A stretch of DNA of 64,000 bases from an uncultured Persicobacter sp. (GCA_947498325.1 CANMKE010000002.1:331164-395163), one strand, 5' to 3'; counted from the first letter of the stretch, positions 53,413 to 62,313 are shown. Translations and numbers: made by a program. The notes: generated from the sequence alone by a model not told the origin.

Positions 53413-54111
53413 ATGATTAACAAAGATATTTTTACCCGTTACCTGACAGGGCATATTGCTAAAGAAACAGCCACACCCAAGACCAAGAATGCCTTGCCTG
53501 TGGTGACTATTTCCCGTGAGGCGGGTTGTGGGGCTGAGCATATCGCCAAAAAATTAGTCGTTAAGCTCAATGCACTTTATCCCAATGCCAAGCCCAAGTG
53601 GCGGTATATCAATAAAGAGGTGATGGAATCGGCAGCTGAGAAGCTGAAGCTCCGTGTCGATGAGGTAGAGCGTAACTATAATCAGGAAGGTCGGGCATTG
53701 GTAGAGGATTTGTTTTTCAGCTTCGGAAAGAATTACTACAATTATAATGATGTGAAGGTGAAGAAAACCATCATGAAGGTGGTGCGTGACTTCGCTATGG
53801 AGGGTAACATTATTATTGTAGGTCGTGCCGGAGAGAGCCTGACACAAGGCTTTGATCGGGCTTTGCATACCTCGCTAAAAGCCCCTTTAAGTTGGCGGAA
53901 ACAGAATTTGATTGAGCGTTGGGAGATTGATGAGCAGGAGGCAGAAGAATACATCGAGCGCAATGATAAGCGTCGGGAGCATTTCAGGTCCTTCTACTCC
54001 AAAGGCAAAGAGGTTCAGTTTGATTTTACAATAGACACCTCCCGCTTTACAGAAGATGAGATTGTCGAGATTTTGCATGATACCCTCAAATTGAAAAAGT
54101 ACCTCAAATAG
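53413..54111 (+). CDS. Cytidylate kinase-like family protein
   Basis: This 232-residue protein is of the cytidylate kinase-like family (PF13189). It opens with VVTISREAGCGAEHIAKKL, where the P-loop is altered (GCGAEHIA instead of GxGKS/T). Other points are RYINKEVMESAAEKL and NIIIVGRAGE; a lid-like region EAEEYIERNDKRREHF follows. True CMP kinase activity is doubtful because the Walker Lys is absent. A separate cmk probably exists elsewhere. It is divergent from aspS and closed by a terminator. Confidence 0.85.
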   Translation: MINKDIFTRYLTGHIAKETATPKTKNALPVVTISREAGCGAEHIAKKLVVKLNALYPNAKPKWRYINKEVMESAAEKLKLRVDEVERNYNQEGRALVEDLFFSFGKNYYNYNDVKVKKTIMKVVRDFAMEGNIIIVGRAGESLTQGFDRALHTSLKAPLSWRKQNLIERWEIDEQEAEEYIERNDKRREHFRSFYSKGKEVQFDFTIDTSRFTEDEIVEILHDTLKLKKYLK

Positions 54112-54137
54112 GCTCACGTAAATGAATATTATAAATT

Positions 54138-54165
54138 AAGGAACGCATCGGTCGTTCCTTTTTTT
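54138..54165 (+). terminator. Terminator after the cytidylate kinase-like gene
   Basis: A perfect 8-bp stem AAGGAACG/CGTTCCTT with a 7-base loop is followed by seven T. Its last T is also the first base of the next promoter element. Confidence 0.88.
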
Positions 54166-54172
54166 ATATTTG
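54165..54172 (+). promoter_or_regulatory. -7 element overlapping a terminator tail
   Basis: TATATTTG matches TAnnTTTG. The predicted start near 54179 coincides with the ATG at 54178, so the transcript would be leaderless or use the ATG at 54193. Confidence 0.4.
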
Positions 54173-54177
54173 CTGAA

Positions 54178-54387
54178 ATGATATCGCTTGTTATGATTGA
54201 GGCTGTTTCTTATGTTTTGCTCGGTTTTGCCCTCTTTAGTTTAGGGTCTTTATTATTAGGGCTTTGGGAGCCCTGGCGTGTGTTGTGGTTTTATGATGAA
54301 GCTCACCGCTGGCGTGTTGTAAAATGGTATGGAAGTGCAGCAATGGTGTTTTTTGTACTGTATTACCTGGTTGGAGCATTTGTTTAG
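54178..54387 (+). CDS. Small two-helix membrane protein of unknown function
   Basis: This 69-residue protein has two hydrophobic helices (~8-29 and ~50-67) around a Trp-rich loop (LWEPWRVLWFYDEAHRW). I know no family for it. It may start at the ATG at 54193 (64 residues), given the promoter position. Its 3' end overlaps the last four bases of the convergent lipoprotein gene. The topology and aromatic loop look non-random, but it could be spurious. Confidence 0.5.
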   Translation: MISLVMIEAVSYVLLGFALFSLGSLLLGLWEPWRVLWFYDEAHRWRVVKWYGSAAMVFFVLYYLVGAFV

Positions 54388-54902
54388 TCAGCCTCGGGAG
54401 TCTGTTCAATCCGTTTTAATGTCCGTGTAAAAGTAAGGCGCGGAAAACCAGTCGGCTGTGAATTGCCAGCGTTTACCTCTTCTTGAGTGAGGTGGAGTTT
54501 CTTATTGGATTCGTATTGTAAAATGGAAATGGAATCTGTTGCGGTATCTACCAGCTCAAAGTATAAATATGGGGAGGGCAAGTGGGGGTGTTTCATGCTT
54601 ACAGAAAAGATGTTGTGGAAGAAATAACCACCATCATGCGTTCCACTGAAAAAGTTATTGAAATAGCCAAAGTGGCCATCTTCTCCGAATTCATAAATGA
54701 TCGGGGCTTGGTCGTCAAGCTCTTCCGCTGTACCGTTAGCATAAAAACTTTCGACAACTTGCCACCTGCCATATGCTTTGTTCATTTGCATTGAGGGCCC
54801 GTAAGAGGGCGTCATTTCCGTGGCGATAGGCTCACACGCTCCTATTCCAAATAACGAACTACATATCAGTGCGAATAAAAATAGTTTGGTCAAACTTTGC
54901 AT
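54384..54902 (-). CDS. Lipoprotein of unknown function
   Basis: This 172-residue protein has a lipoprotein signal (LFLFALICSSLFGIGACEP, Cys near 22). The mature part (~150 residues) resembles lipocalin-like or DUF-type proteins in pattern (AYGRWQVVESFYANG, YEFGEDGHFGYF, ending LPRLTFTRTLKRIEQ), but I cannot name a family. The ATG at 54902 is chosen because the signal peptide starts there, and the longer frame from 54983 would begin inside the pullulanase terminator. It lies downstream of pulA on the same strand but is separated by that terminator. Confidence 0.65.
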   Translation of the reverse strand: MQSLTKLFLFALICSSLFGIGACEPIATEMTPSYGPSMQMNKAYGRWQVVESFYANGTAEELDDQAPIIYEFGEDGHFGYFNNFFSGTHDGGYFFHNIFSVSMKHPHLPSPYLYFELVDTATDSISILQYESNKKLHLTQEEVNAGNSQPTGFPRLTFTRTLKRIEQTPEAD

Positions 54903-54972
54903 AGGGTAAAAAATGAACGGTTGATATTTTTTTCCATGAGCTCCACTCGAAGGAATACTGTCGTAAATATAC

Positions 54973-55009
54973 AAAAAAAGCAATGAACAGTTCGTTCATT
55001 GCTTTTTTT
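54973..55009 (-). terminator. Terminator after pulA
   Basis: A stem CAATGAAC/GTTCATTG with a 5-base loop is flanked by seven A and seven T, so it can work on both strands. Confidence 0.9.
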
Positions 55010-55027
55010 GTAAGGTGGTAGACTGTT

Positions 55028-57031
55028 TTACAACTGTCGAAGAATGTATGCACTATGCGCAGGGACATTTACTTTTCTATTTATGCGTTTAATTCCTTTC
55101 TCCTTGACCTGTTTGCCATCTGCCACCAACGACCAGTTGCCTTTTGGCAACGGCATTTCCTGGGCATGCTGTTTGGCATTGAAGATGACCATAATGTTTT
55201 TCCATTCATCATGGTTGGCGTAGTTCTTAATTTGATATGCGACAACAGAGGTTGGAGCTTCCATAAATTGAAGGTTCTCCTGAATCATGGCTGTGGTTGG
55301 CATTCTAAAGGCTGGATGGTGCTTACGCATCGCAATTAAACCTTCATAATATTTAAGAACCGATGCATGGTCTTTTTTCCACGACCAGTTGATCTCATTA
55401 ACGGCATCAGGTTTATTGTAAGAATTGTGCTCGCCGCCTTTGGTGCGCAGCATTTCACTCCCTGCATGCAAGAATGGAATCCCCTGGCTTGTCAGTACAA
55501 TGGTTGCAGCCAAGCGGTCAAGTTGCTCAATAGTGGCTTCGCTGGCATTAGGATTTGCCATTTTCAGTTTGTCATAGAGCGTATTGTTGTCATGACAAGA
55601 GACATAATTGATACACTGCGAGGGTTTATTTGCCCATGGAGCCTTGCTGTAATTGACCTTTTGGTAATCAATGCTATCGTGTTGCGTTGCTCCAACAATA
55701 CCAAATTTAATGCTTTCCTCAAGCCCTTTTTGTCCGCCAATAAAACCACTCTCTTTTTCCACAAAAACAGAGCCTTTAACAGCATCGCGAATGTCATCAG
55801 AGAATGCCGCTACATCGGTAAGCTTAACGGTATTCACCTTCAACGCCTGTTGTTCCTTAGGCAATGGTGAAGCACCAGCATTCCAGCCCTCGCCATAAAC
55901 AAATAAGGTAGGATTGATATTCTTCAGTTCAGCACTTAGCTCGTTCATCGTCTTCACATCATGTACTGCCATGAGGTCAAATCTGAAACCATCCAAGTGG
56001 TATTCTTTCGCCCAATACTTACAAGACTCAATGATGTATTTACGCATCATAGGGTGATCCGAGGCCGTTTCATTACCACAAGCGGAAGCATCGGACAATT
56101 GGCCATCCTGTGTGTGTCGGTAGTAATAACCTGGCGACTCAAGATTGAAGTTGGAATCTTCTGTTTTTCCTGTATGGTTGTACACAACATCCAATATCAC
56201 TCGGATTCCAGCTTTATGAAAAGCTTGTACCATCTTTTTGAACTCACGGATTCTTACCGTCGGATCGTAAGGGTTCGTCGAATAAGAGCCTTCTGGTACA
56301 TTATAATTCAGTGGGTCATAGCCCCAGTTGTATTGTGGCTCATTAAGTTTAGATTCATCAACGGAACGATAGTCAAAAGAAGGCAGCAGGTGTACATGCG
56401 TAACGCCTAATGCTTTAATGTGATCAATCCCAGTCGAAAGGCCATCAGGAGATTTGGTGCCTTCTTCCGTCAGTCCCAAGAATTTACCAGGGTATTTGCT
56501 GCCGCTATTTTTAGCAATGGTAAAATCACGAACGTGCAATTCATAAAGGATAATATCGTTAGGACGTGCCAGCAAAGGTCGTTTGTCAGCGTTCCATCCT
56601 TCAGGGTTGGTCTTCGCTAAGTCCACCACCTGAGCACGTTGGCCGTTCACGCCTACCGCCTGCGCATATATACCTGGGGTTTCATCTAAAATTTTGTCAC
56701 CGATATGAACCTGAAAAGTGTAAAAACGCCCCAATTGGTCGCCTTCTACTTCCAGAGTCCATAAACCAGGGTGGTTGTCTGATTTAGACATGCTGAGCGT
56801 TTCTTCTGCCTGATCGCCTTCGCCATTTTTGTAAAAGTGTAGGTCGATCGCAGTAGCGGTAGGTGACCATAATTTGAATACCGTTTGAGTAGGGGTATAT
56901 TCAGGCCATAAATTGCCTTCGTAAGTGGGGTAATCCATATAGCTCTCATATTTTGGAACCGACGGTGAGCAGGCTGTAAGCCAGCAAACGCTACAAGCCA
57001 AAAGTAAGAGGGTTTTTAAAATATCGTTCAT
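55028..57031 (-). CDS. pulA: Type I pullulanase (GH13) lipoprotein
   Basis: This 667-residue enzyme debranches alpha-1,6 bonds in pullulan, glycogen or starch fragments. A lipoprotein signal (LLLACSVCWLTACSPS) points to the periplasm or surface. A CBM48-like domain (~45-150) precedes the GH13 barrel. The type I pullulanase signature YNWGYDPLNYNVPEGSYS is present. Active-site regions are ILDVVYNH, GFRFDLMAVHD (nucleophile Asp), VYGEGW (acid Glu) and VSCHDNNT. A C-terminal beta domain ends the protein. No SusCD pair is adjacent. It fits with galK and the hexose transporter in carbohydrate use. Confidence 0.94.
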   Translation of the reverse strand: MNDILKTLLLLACSVCWLTACSPSVPKYESYMDYPTYEGNLWPEYTPTQTVFKLWSPTATAIDLHFYKNGEGDQAEETLSMSKSDNHPGLWTLEVEGDQLGRFYTFQVHIGDKILDETPGIYAQAVGVNGQRAQVVDLAKTNPEGWNADKRPLLARPNDIILYELHVRDFTIAKNSGSKYPGKFLGLTEEGTKSPDGLSTGIDHIKALGVTHVHLLPSFDYRSVDESKLNEPQYNWGYDPLNYNVPEGSYSTNPYDPTVRIREFKKMVQAFHKAGIRVILDVVYNHTGKTEDSNFNLESPGYYYRHTQDGQLSDASACGNETASDHPMMRKYIIESCKYWAKEYHLDGFRFDLMAVHDVKTMNELSAELKNINPTLFVYGEGWNAGASPLPKEQQALKVNTVKLTDVAAFSDDIRDAVKGSVFVEKESGFIGGQKGLEESIKFGIVGATQHDSIDYQKVNYSKAPWANKPSQCINYVSCHDNNTLYDKLKMANPNASEATIEQLDRLAATIVLTSQGIPFLHAGSEMLRTKGGEHNSYNKPDAVNEINWSWKKDHASVLKYYEGLIAMRKHHPAFRMPTTAMIQENLQFMEAPTSVVAYQIKNYANHDEWKNIMVIFNAKQHAQEMPLPKGNWSLVADGKQVKEKGIKRINRKVNVPAHSAYILRQL

Positions 57032-57170
57032 TTTTTTACTGATTTAAAGAATGGGTAAATTTATAAAGAAATGCTCAATAGACAACCGTATGGACTATTT
57101 GTATGGTAAGATCAGTATTCGGATTTAGTTAGAAAATGATTACGACCCGTGATTGTTCATTATTTTTGAC

Positions 57171-57207
57171 ATAAAAAAAGCCATGTACGAAAAATGTACA
57201 TGGCTTT
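57171..57207 (-). terminator. Terminator after purM
   Basis: A perfect 12-bp stem AAAGCCATGTAC/GTACATGGCTTT with a 7-base loop runs into seven T on the minus strand. Confidence 0.92.
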
Positions 57208-57242
57208 GGTGTATTGTATTTTGAGCTGATCTGTGGCAGTTT

Positions 57243-58409
57243 CTAATATTCGAAAGTACCGTTCTCAGTTTTTAGCGTTACTTTTTTGGCAGGAGCTTCC
57301 TCTACCCTACCGATGATTTTTGCATCTACACCGAAAGATTTGGAGATGTCGATAATTTCCTGCGCATATTGTTCGTCAAGGTAGATTTCCAATCGGTGTC
57401 CCATATTGAAAACCTTGTACATTTCTTTCCAGTCAGTACCTGATTCCTGATGGATCAGCTTGAACAATGGTGGGATCTCAAAAAGGTTATCTTTGATCAC
57501 ATGGATATTGTCACCAATGAAATGGCCAACTTTGGTTTGTGCGCCACCTGAACAGTGAACCATACCATCGATGTGTGCACGGTGATTTTTGAAAATCGCC
57601 TGAGCGATTGGGGCATAAGTACGGGTCGCTGAAAGCACCAATTGTCCAGCATCGAGAGGACTGCCTTCAACAGCATCGGTCAGTTTGCATGAACCAGAGA
57701 AAACAAGATCAGAAGGAACAGCACCATCGAAAGCCTCAGGGTACTTTTCCATATAAATCTTATTGAAAACATCGTGGCGTGCGGAAGTTAAGCCATTAGA
57801 GCCCATTCCTCCGTTGTATTTGTCTTCATAAGTGGCTTGTCCGTAAGATTCTAAACCTACGATTACATTCCCAGGCTTGATGTTGTGGTTCGAGATCACA
57901 TCCGAACGTTTCATGCGGGCAGTAACGGTAGAATCGACGATCACCGTGCGTACCAAATCTCCTACATCAGCAGTCTCGCCACCTGTCGAAAGAATATTAA
58001 TGCCGTTGTCGCGAAGCATCTGAAGCACCTCTTCTGTTCCGTTAATCAGGGCACCGATAACCTCTCCTGGAATCAGGTTTTTATTTCGGCCGATAGTGGA
58101 TGAAAGCAGGATATTGTCTGTTGCACCGACACAAATCAAGTCGTCAATATTCATGATCACCGCATCCTGAGCAATGCCCTTCCATACCGAAAGGTCACCA
58201 GTTTCTTTCCAGTACATGTAAGCCAGGGAGGATTTTGTTCCCGCTCCGTCAGCGTGCATGATGTTACAGTATGCGGAGTCACCGCCAAGGTAATCTTCTA
58301 CAATTTTACAAAATGCCTGAGGGTAAAGCCCTTTGTCTACATTTTTGATTGCGTTGTGCACGTCTTCTTTAGAAGCGGACACACCTCTTTGCATGTATCT
58401 TTCGTTCAT
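57243..58409 (-). CDS. purM: Phosphoribosylformylglycinamidine cyclo-ligase (AIR synthase)
   Basis: This 388-residue AIR synthase-related protein is of the longer Bacteroidota type and closes the imidazole ring in purine synthesis. Seen are HADGAGTKSSLAYMY, AQDAVIMNIDDLICVGA (the metal and substrate region), LSTGGETADVGDLV and GNVIVGLESYGQ. A Gly-rich GGMGSNGLTSARHD loop binds nucleotide. Length exceeds the E. coli enzyme (345). No other pur gene is adjacent. A TACCTTTG promoter lies just upstream. Confidence 0.9.
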   Translation of the reverse strand: MNERYMQRGVSASKEDVHNAIKNVDKGLYPQAFCKIVEDYLGGDSAYCNIMHADGAGTKSSLAYMYWKETGDLSVWKGIAQDAVIMNIDDLICVGATDNILLSSTIGRNKNLIPGEVIGALINGTEEVLQMLRDNGINILSTGGETADVGDLVRTVIVDSTVTARMKRSDVISNHNIKPGNVIVGLESYGQATYEDKYNGGMGSNGLTSARHDVFNKIYMEKYPEAFDGAVPSDLVFSGSCKLTDAVEGSPLDAGQLVLSATRTYAPIAQAIFKNHRAHIDGMVHCSGGAQTKVGHFIGDNIHVIKDNLFEIPPLFKLIHQESGTDWKEMYKVFNMGHRLEIYLDEQYAQEIIDISKSFGVDAKIIGRVEEAPAKKVTLKTENGTFEY

Positions 58410-58434
58410 GAGTGGGGTATGTTAAAATTTAGCG

Positions 58435-58464
58435 CAAAGGTAGCCGTTTAAGAAGAAAACAAAA
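58435..58464 (-). promoter_or_regulatory. Promoter for purM
   Basis: Minus-strand -7 TACCTTTG (58435-58442) is the classic form of TAnnTTTG. A T-rich TTTTTG lies 17 bases upstream. Start near 58428 leaves a 19-base leader. No purine riboswitch was seen. Confidence 0.55.
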
Positions 58465-58756
58465 ATATGAGATGCATATTTCTTCTTGAATCATTACAAA
58501 ATAGGCTGATAATGACGAATTAACCCTATTTTTTGCTGCAAAGTGATAGATTTAGTTTGTTGGGGTTTTATTTTATCTAAGCCTTTAAGATTTATTGTTG
58601 ATATAAAATTTTGAGCATGAAAAAAGGTGCTTCTTCAAGAAAAAGCACCTTTTTTATTTTAGGCGAATTTAGTTTCAACGTCCCACTCGGACTAAAGTAT
58701 TTTTTACACAGCACTCGCTGATCCAAGCGGGAGGTTTGAACCTGTTTACATAGTTC
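58465..58756. other. Spacer between purM and the PorE-like gene
   Basis: No gene is seen. It holds the terminator at 58619-58656. The stretch 58665-58756, just past the PorE-like stop codon, is less AT-rich but has no recognised element. Confidence 0.4.
58619..58656. terminator. Bidirectional-type terminator after the PorE-like gene
   Basis: A 12-bp stem AAAAAGGTGCTT/AAGCACCTTTTT with a 10-base loop is flanked by A and T runs. It lies 100 bases past the stop codon of the minus-strand gene. Confidence 0.88.
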
Positions 58757-60793
58757 TTATTGTCCTTCGTCGTCCTCATCGTCGCCACCAAAGAAACGCT
58801 CTTCAAGGTCTTTGGACTGATATTCCACTTGGCCATCAGCATTCTTTTTGGCATCGAGTCCGATAATTTTGAACTCCGTACGACGGTTTTTCTGGCGCCC
58901 TTCAGGGTTATCCGACCCATCCTCATTGGTATTGGCAGCAATCGGAGTGCTTTCACCATAACCTTTTGCTTTCAGCCTGTTGGCCGCAATGCCGCTTTTA
59001 ATCAGGTATGCAACGGCCGAGTTGGCTCTGCGTTGTGAAAGGTCTGCATTGTAAGCTGCTTCACCACGGCTATCTGTATGCGAACCAAGTTCAATTCTGA
59101 TTTTTGGGTTGTCATTGAGCAGATTGGTCAGTTTATCCAGTTCCACGGCCGCGTCTTCCCGAATTTCAGCCTTATCGAAGTCGTAGTAAATATTTTCAAG
59201 AACAATAGGCTTATCAAGAACAATAGGCTCAAGGATGATCTTTTTCTCAAAGACCACATTGGTAATTTTTTTCACCAGTCGGTCTTGAGAAACGGTTTTT
59301 CCAACGGTGGAGAATGGTGTCCGAGATGTCAGGTAATCTGTTTTAGCTCCAAAGAGGGTATAATTTTCCGCAGGATAAACCCTGAACTTGAATTTACCAT
59401 CCTCATTGGCAGTCGCCTCACCGAGCACTTCCCCATTGGCATCCATCAGTTTTACCTGAGTGTCGGCCAGAATTTCTTCAGTGCCTTCATCGTTAATGGT
59501 AACGGCTGTTCCTGTGAGGTAATAATTCACCACCTTAAGCTGTGGATCGCTATTGACGAAGGTATAAATATCATCATCTCCCGCCCCACCTTCACGGTTG
59601 GAGCTGAAAAAACCTTTATTCAGTGAGAACAGGAAAATCCCAAAATCATCAGCAGGGGAATTCACTGGTTTGCCGAGGTTTCTGATTTGCAGCTTACCAT
59701 CTTTACGCTCGGCAACAAATAGATCCAAACCACCAAAACCAGGGTGCCCTTCAGAGGCGAAATACAGTTTTCCTGCATCTGAGAGGTAGGGGAACGATTC
59801 GTTGTCTGCGGTATTGATTTTATTTCCGAGGTTACGCACATTTCCCCATCGGCCACGGCCATCTTTGGAGGCCACATAGATGTCGGTACCGCCCATGCCG
59901 CCTTTTCTGTTGGAAGCAAAATACAGCAATTTACCGTCAGGGCTGAAAGCGGGAGCAGAATCCCACGCCTGTGGATCGCTTGCGGCAATCATTTTAGGTT
60001 CCGACCACTTTCCTTTTCGGAATTTTGTTTCGTAGAGGTTCACGTCGTTGGTTCCTTTTCTTCGGCCGGTGTTTCCTCTTGCGAAGATCATCGTTTTGCC
60101 ATCAGGGGAGAACGTGATTGTTCCCTCATTGGCTCCATTGCTATAGAGTTCTTTAATTTGCTCTGCGGTTTCCATCTCTACACGGGCACCTTTTGTTTTT
60201 ACCGTCCAGATATGGGTAAAGGGTGTTCCTGTTGCACGGTAAATATCATTTCCAGCTTTATTGGAAGTGAAATACAGTTTGCCTTTGGTGTATACAGGAG
60301 CATATTCAGCAAATTCAGTATTAATCGCCTCCAGGTTTTTTACTTTGAAAGTTGGCTCTTCCTCCTCCTCTTTCATCAGGACGGTCAGGTTGTCTACATA
60401 ATTATTGCAGATATCAATGACCTCTTCATCTTTGGCGCCTTGCAAAAAGTAGGTCAGGTGATCTTTGGCTTCCTTATATTTTTGGTTAGCGACCAACGAT
60501 TTGGCGTAATAGTAATTTGCCATCTCTTCAGGTACACCACTTTTTAGCGCTGCCTCGTAATATGGGAGCGCCTCCTTCGTGCGGTTTGACAAGCGATAGG
60601 CTTCGGCCAGATGGTAATTGGCCTCAGCCACTTCTTTACCTGAAGCAATTTGCTTTTTGTAATGCTTGATGGCAATATTGTATTCGCCATCGTCAAATTT
60701 TTTATGTCCCTTCTTCAAGCTCATGTTCTGCAAAAAACAGCCAGAGAGCGAGCAGATGAGCAATAGCATTAAGGAGAGGAAGCGTATTTTCAT
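58757..60793 (-). CDS. PorE-like OmpA family lipoprotein (TPR, PD40, CRD, OmpA_C)
   Basis: This 678-residue lipoprotein (signal LMLLLICSLSGCFLQ, Cys near 19) has the PorE domain order. Tetratricopeptide repeats (~25-135) are followed by a PD40 beta-propeller (~150-410, with ITFSPDGKTMIFARG and the related PAFSPDGKLLYFASN). A carboxypeptidase-regulatory-like domain follows (~425-500), then a C-terminal OmpA peptidoglycan-binding domain (~535-645, IYYDFDKAEIRED, SHTDSRGEAAYNADLSQRRA). PorE links the type IX machinery to peptidoglycan in P. gingivalis. Bacteroidota often carry paralogues, so a strict PorE identity is not certain. It follows a conserved gene by 27 bases. Confidence 0.85.
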   Translation of the reverse strand: MKIRFLSLMLLLICSLSGCFLQNMSLKKGHKKFDDGEYNIAIKHYKKQIASGKEVAEANYHLAEAYRLSNRTKEALPYYEAALKSGVPEEMANYYYAKSLVANQKYKEAKDHLTYFLQGAKDEEVIDICNNYVDNLTVLMKEEEEEPTFKVKNLEAINTEFAEYAPVYTKGKLYFTSNKAGNDIYRATGTPFTHIWTVKTKGARVEMETAEQIKELYSNGANEGTITFSPDGKTMIFARGNTGRRKGTNDVNLYETKFRKGKWSEPKMIAASDPQAWDSAPAFSPDGKLLYFASNRKGGMGGTDIYVASKDGRGRWGNVRNLGNKINTADNESFPYLSDAGKLYFASEGHPGFGGLDLFVAERKDGKLQIRNLGKPVNSPADDFGIFLFSLNKGFFSSNREGGAGDDDIYTFVNSDPQLKVVNYYLTGTAVTINDEGTEEILADTQVKLMDANGEVLGEATANEDGKFKFRVYPAENYTLFGAKTDYLTSRTPFSTVGKTVSQDRLVKKITNVVFEKKIILEPIVLDKPIVLENIYYDFDKAEIREDAAVELDKLTNLLNDNPKIRIELGSHTDSRGEAAYNADLSQRRANSAVAYLIKSGIAANRLKAKGYGESTPIAANTNEDGSDNPEGRQKNRRTEFKIIGLDAKKNADGQVEYQSKDLEERFFGGDDEDDEGQ

Positions 60794-60820
60794 AGTGTAG
60801 ATGTTGGAAACGAGATGGTG

Positions 60821-61300
60821 TTATTTAAAATACCTGGAGAGCCATGATTCACGGGCAGGGATCTGCCACTTTTGTTCAAATTCCCCCTTTGATTGAACGA
60901 CGGTGTTGAATAAAAGACTATTTTCAGTAATATTCCCTACGCTGATTTCTTCCTTTAATCCATTCATGTTGATGCCATTTTCCTGACCTTCAAAATAAAG
61001 GGTTGTTCGGTTGAAAGGGTCGAGCTGAAAGTGTTCCGCAACTTTTCTCATAAAGCCTGCAGAAGCATCAATAGAACAGCCACTCGCTTGAGCCTGTGAT
61101 TCATCGACCGCTAAAATCAAGAATCTGTTTTCTTCAATTTTCATCGATGCTTTCAGGTCTTTTCCATGGGCTTGCCATTGATTGAGGAAATTTATGGTAG
61201 CCTCCTCAAGCTGTTTTGTTTCTTCTTGGTTCAGTGGTCTGTCAAGGGAATAGATCCAAAGTTTTGCCGAGGCAGGGAGTTGATCAAAAGGTACGTACAT
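60821..61300 (-). CDS. Conserved Bacteroidota protein (often mislabelled ABC transporter ATPase)
   Basis: This 159-residue cytoplasmic protein matches a family widespread in Bacteroidota. Hallmarks are MYVPFDQLPASAKLWIYSLD at the start, NQWQAHGKDLKASMKIEENR, LILAVDESQAQASGCSID in the middle and PARESWLSRYF at the end. Databases often name it ABC transporter ATPase, but no Walker A or signature motif is present. Function is unknown. It is promoter-proximal to the PorE-like gene and probably cotranscribed with it. Confidence 0.8.
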   Translation of the reverse strand: MYVPFDQLPASAKLWIYSLDRPLNQEETKQLEEATINFLNQWQAHGKDLKASMKIEENRFLILAVDESQAQASGCSIDASAGFMRKVAEHFQLDPFNRTTLYFEGQENGINMNGLKEEISVGNITENSLLFNTVVQSKGEFEQKWQIPARESWLSRYFK

Positions 61301-61424
61301 AGTAATTGTTAATTTAAGCTTGGACTGTTGATTGTTTGTTTTACAAAAATCTTCGCTTTCAATCTATTTACGAAAAAATAAAACATAAAATTGTGTTCAA
61401 TCATGAAAAAAAATGGATTTCATG

Positions 61425-61461
61425 AAAAACGACCACTAAGAATAATCCTAATGGTCGTTTT
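61425..61461 (-). terminator. Terminator after the HdrB-like gene
   Basis: A perfect 10-bp stem AAAACGACCA/TGGTCGTTTT with a 16-base loop ends in a T run on the minus strand. Confidence 0.88.
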
Positions 61462-61492
61462 AAAAAATGATTATTGCTGGAAAAAGGCACTT

Positions 61493-62290
61493 TTAAATTA
61501 AATCTTCCGCTTCGGCGATCAGTTCGGCAAGGTCTTTTACAACCACTTGGCCTTCCTTTTCTTTGTTTTTCACGCCGTCGCTCATCATTGTCATGCAAAA
61601 AGGGCAACCCGAGGCGATAATTTCAGCGCCCGTGTCGAGGGCTTCTTCTGTCCTTTCAATGTTAATATCTTTTTTGCCATTTTCGGGTTCTTTAAACATT
61701 TGCGCACCTCCGGCACCACAGCACAGTCCGTTGGTTTTACAGCGTTTCATTTCAACGAGTTCGGCATCGAGAATTTCAAGGACTTTTCTCGGTGCTTCGT
61801 AAATATTGTTGGCACGCCCGAGGTAGCAGGAGTCGTGAAAAGTGATTTTTTTACCTTTAAAATCTCCTTCTTTCGCAGTAACTTTCCCTTGGTCGATCAG
61901 TTCCTGCAAGTAGGTGGAGTGATGCACGACCTCATAATCTCCGCCGAGGGCAGGATATTCATTTTTGAGGGTATTGAAACAATGTGGACAGGCGGTAACG
62001 ATTTTAGTGATTTCATAGCCATTGAGGACTTGGATATTGGCCATCGCCTGCATCTGGAACAAAAACTCATTGCCCGCACGGCGTGCAGGATCACCCGTAC
62101 AGGTTTCTTCTTCTCCCAAAACGGCGAACTTCACCCCCACCTTATCAAGAATTTTGACAAATGCTTTGGTTACTTTTTTATATCGGTCATCGAAGGAGCC
62201 TGCACAGCCCACCCAAAATAAAACGTCTGGTTTTTCGCCTTTGGCGGTCAGTTCAGCAACAGTGGGTATTTGAATATTAAAATCTGACAT
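61493..62290 (-). CDS. HdrB-like CCG-domain iron-sulfur protein
   Basis: This 265-residue soluble protein has two cysteine-rich CCG domains as in heterodisulfide reductase HdrB and the C-terminal half of HdrD/GlpC. Seen are WVGCAGSFDDR, CTGDPARR, ACPHCFNTLKNEYP for the first domain, and HDSCYLGR, LCCGAGGAQMF and ASGCPFCMT for the second. Such domains bind non-cubane 4Fe-4S clusters. It lies 23 bases after the HdrE/ferredoxin-like gene, so the two probably form one oxidoreductase. The ATG at 62290 is chosen; the longer frame runs back into the upstream gene. Confidence 0.9.
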   Translation of the reverse strand: MSDFNIQIPTVAELTAKGEKPDVLFWVGCAGSFDDRYKKVTKAFVKILDKVGVKFAVLGEEETCTGDPARRAGNEFLFQMQAMANIQVLNGYEITKIVTACPHCFNTLKNEYPALGGDYEVVHHSTYLQELIDQGKVTAKEGDFKGKKITFHDSCYLGRANNIYEAPRKVLEILDAELVEMKRCKTNGLCCGAGGAQMFKEPENGKKDINIERTEEALDTGAEIIASGCPFCMTMMSDGVKNKEKEGQVVVKDLAELIAEAEDLI

Positions 62291-62313
62291 AGGAAGTAAA
62301 TGTTGAGGTTGAT

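Noticed and set aside
58675..58756. GGTTCAAACC-like sequence resembling a tRNA T-loop after the PorE-like gene (minus strand)
   Set aside because: No acceptor, D or anticodon arm can be folded around it.
61547..62221. 224-codon plus-strand open frame opposite the HdrB-like gene
   Set aside because: The minus frame has all CCG-domain cysteines; the plus frame is its mirror.
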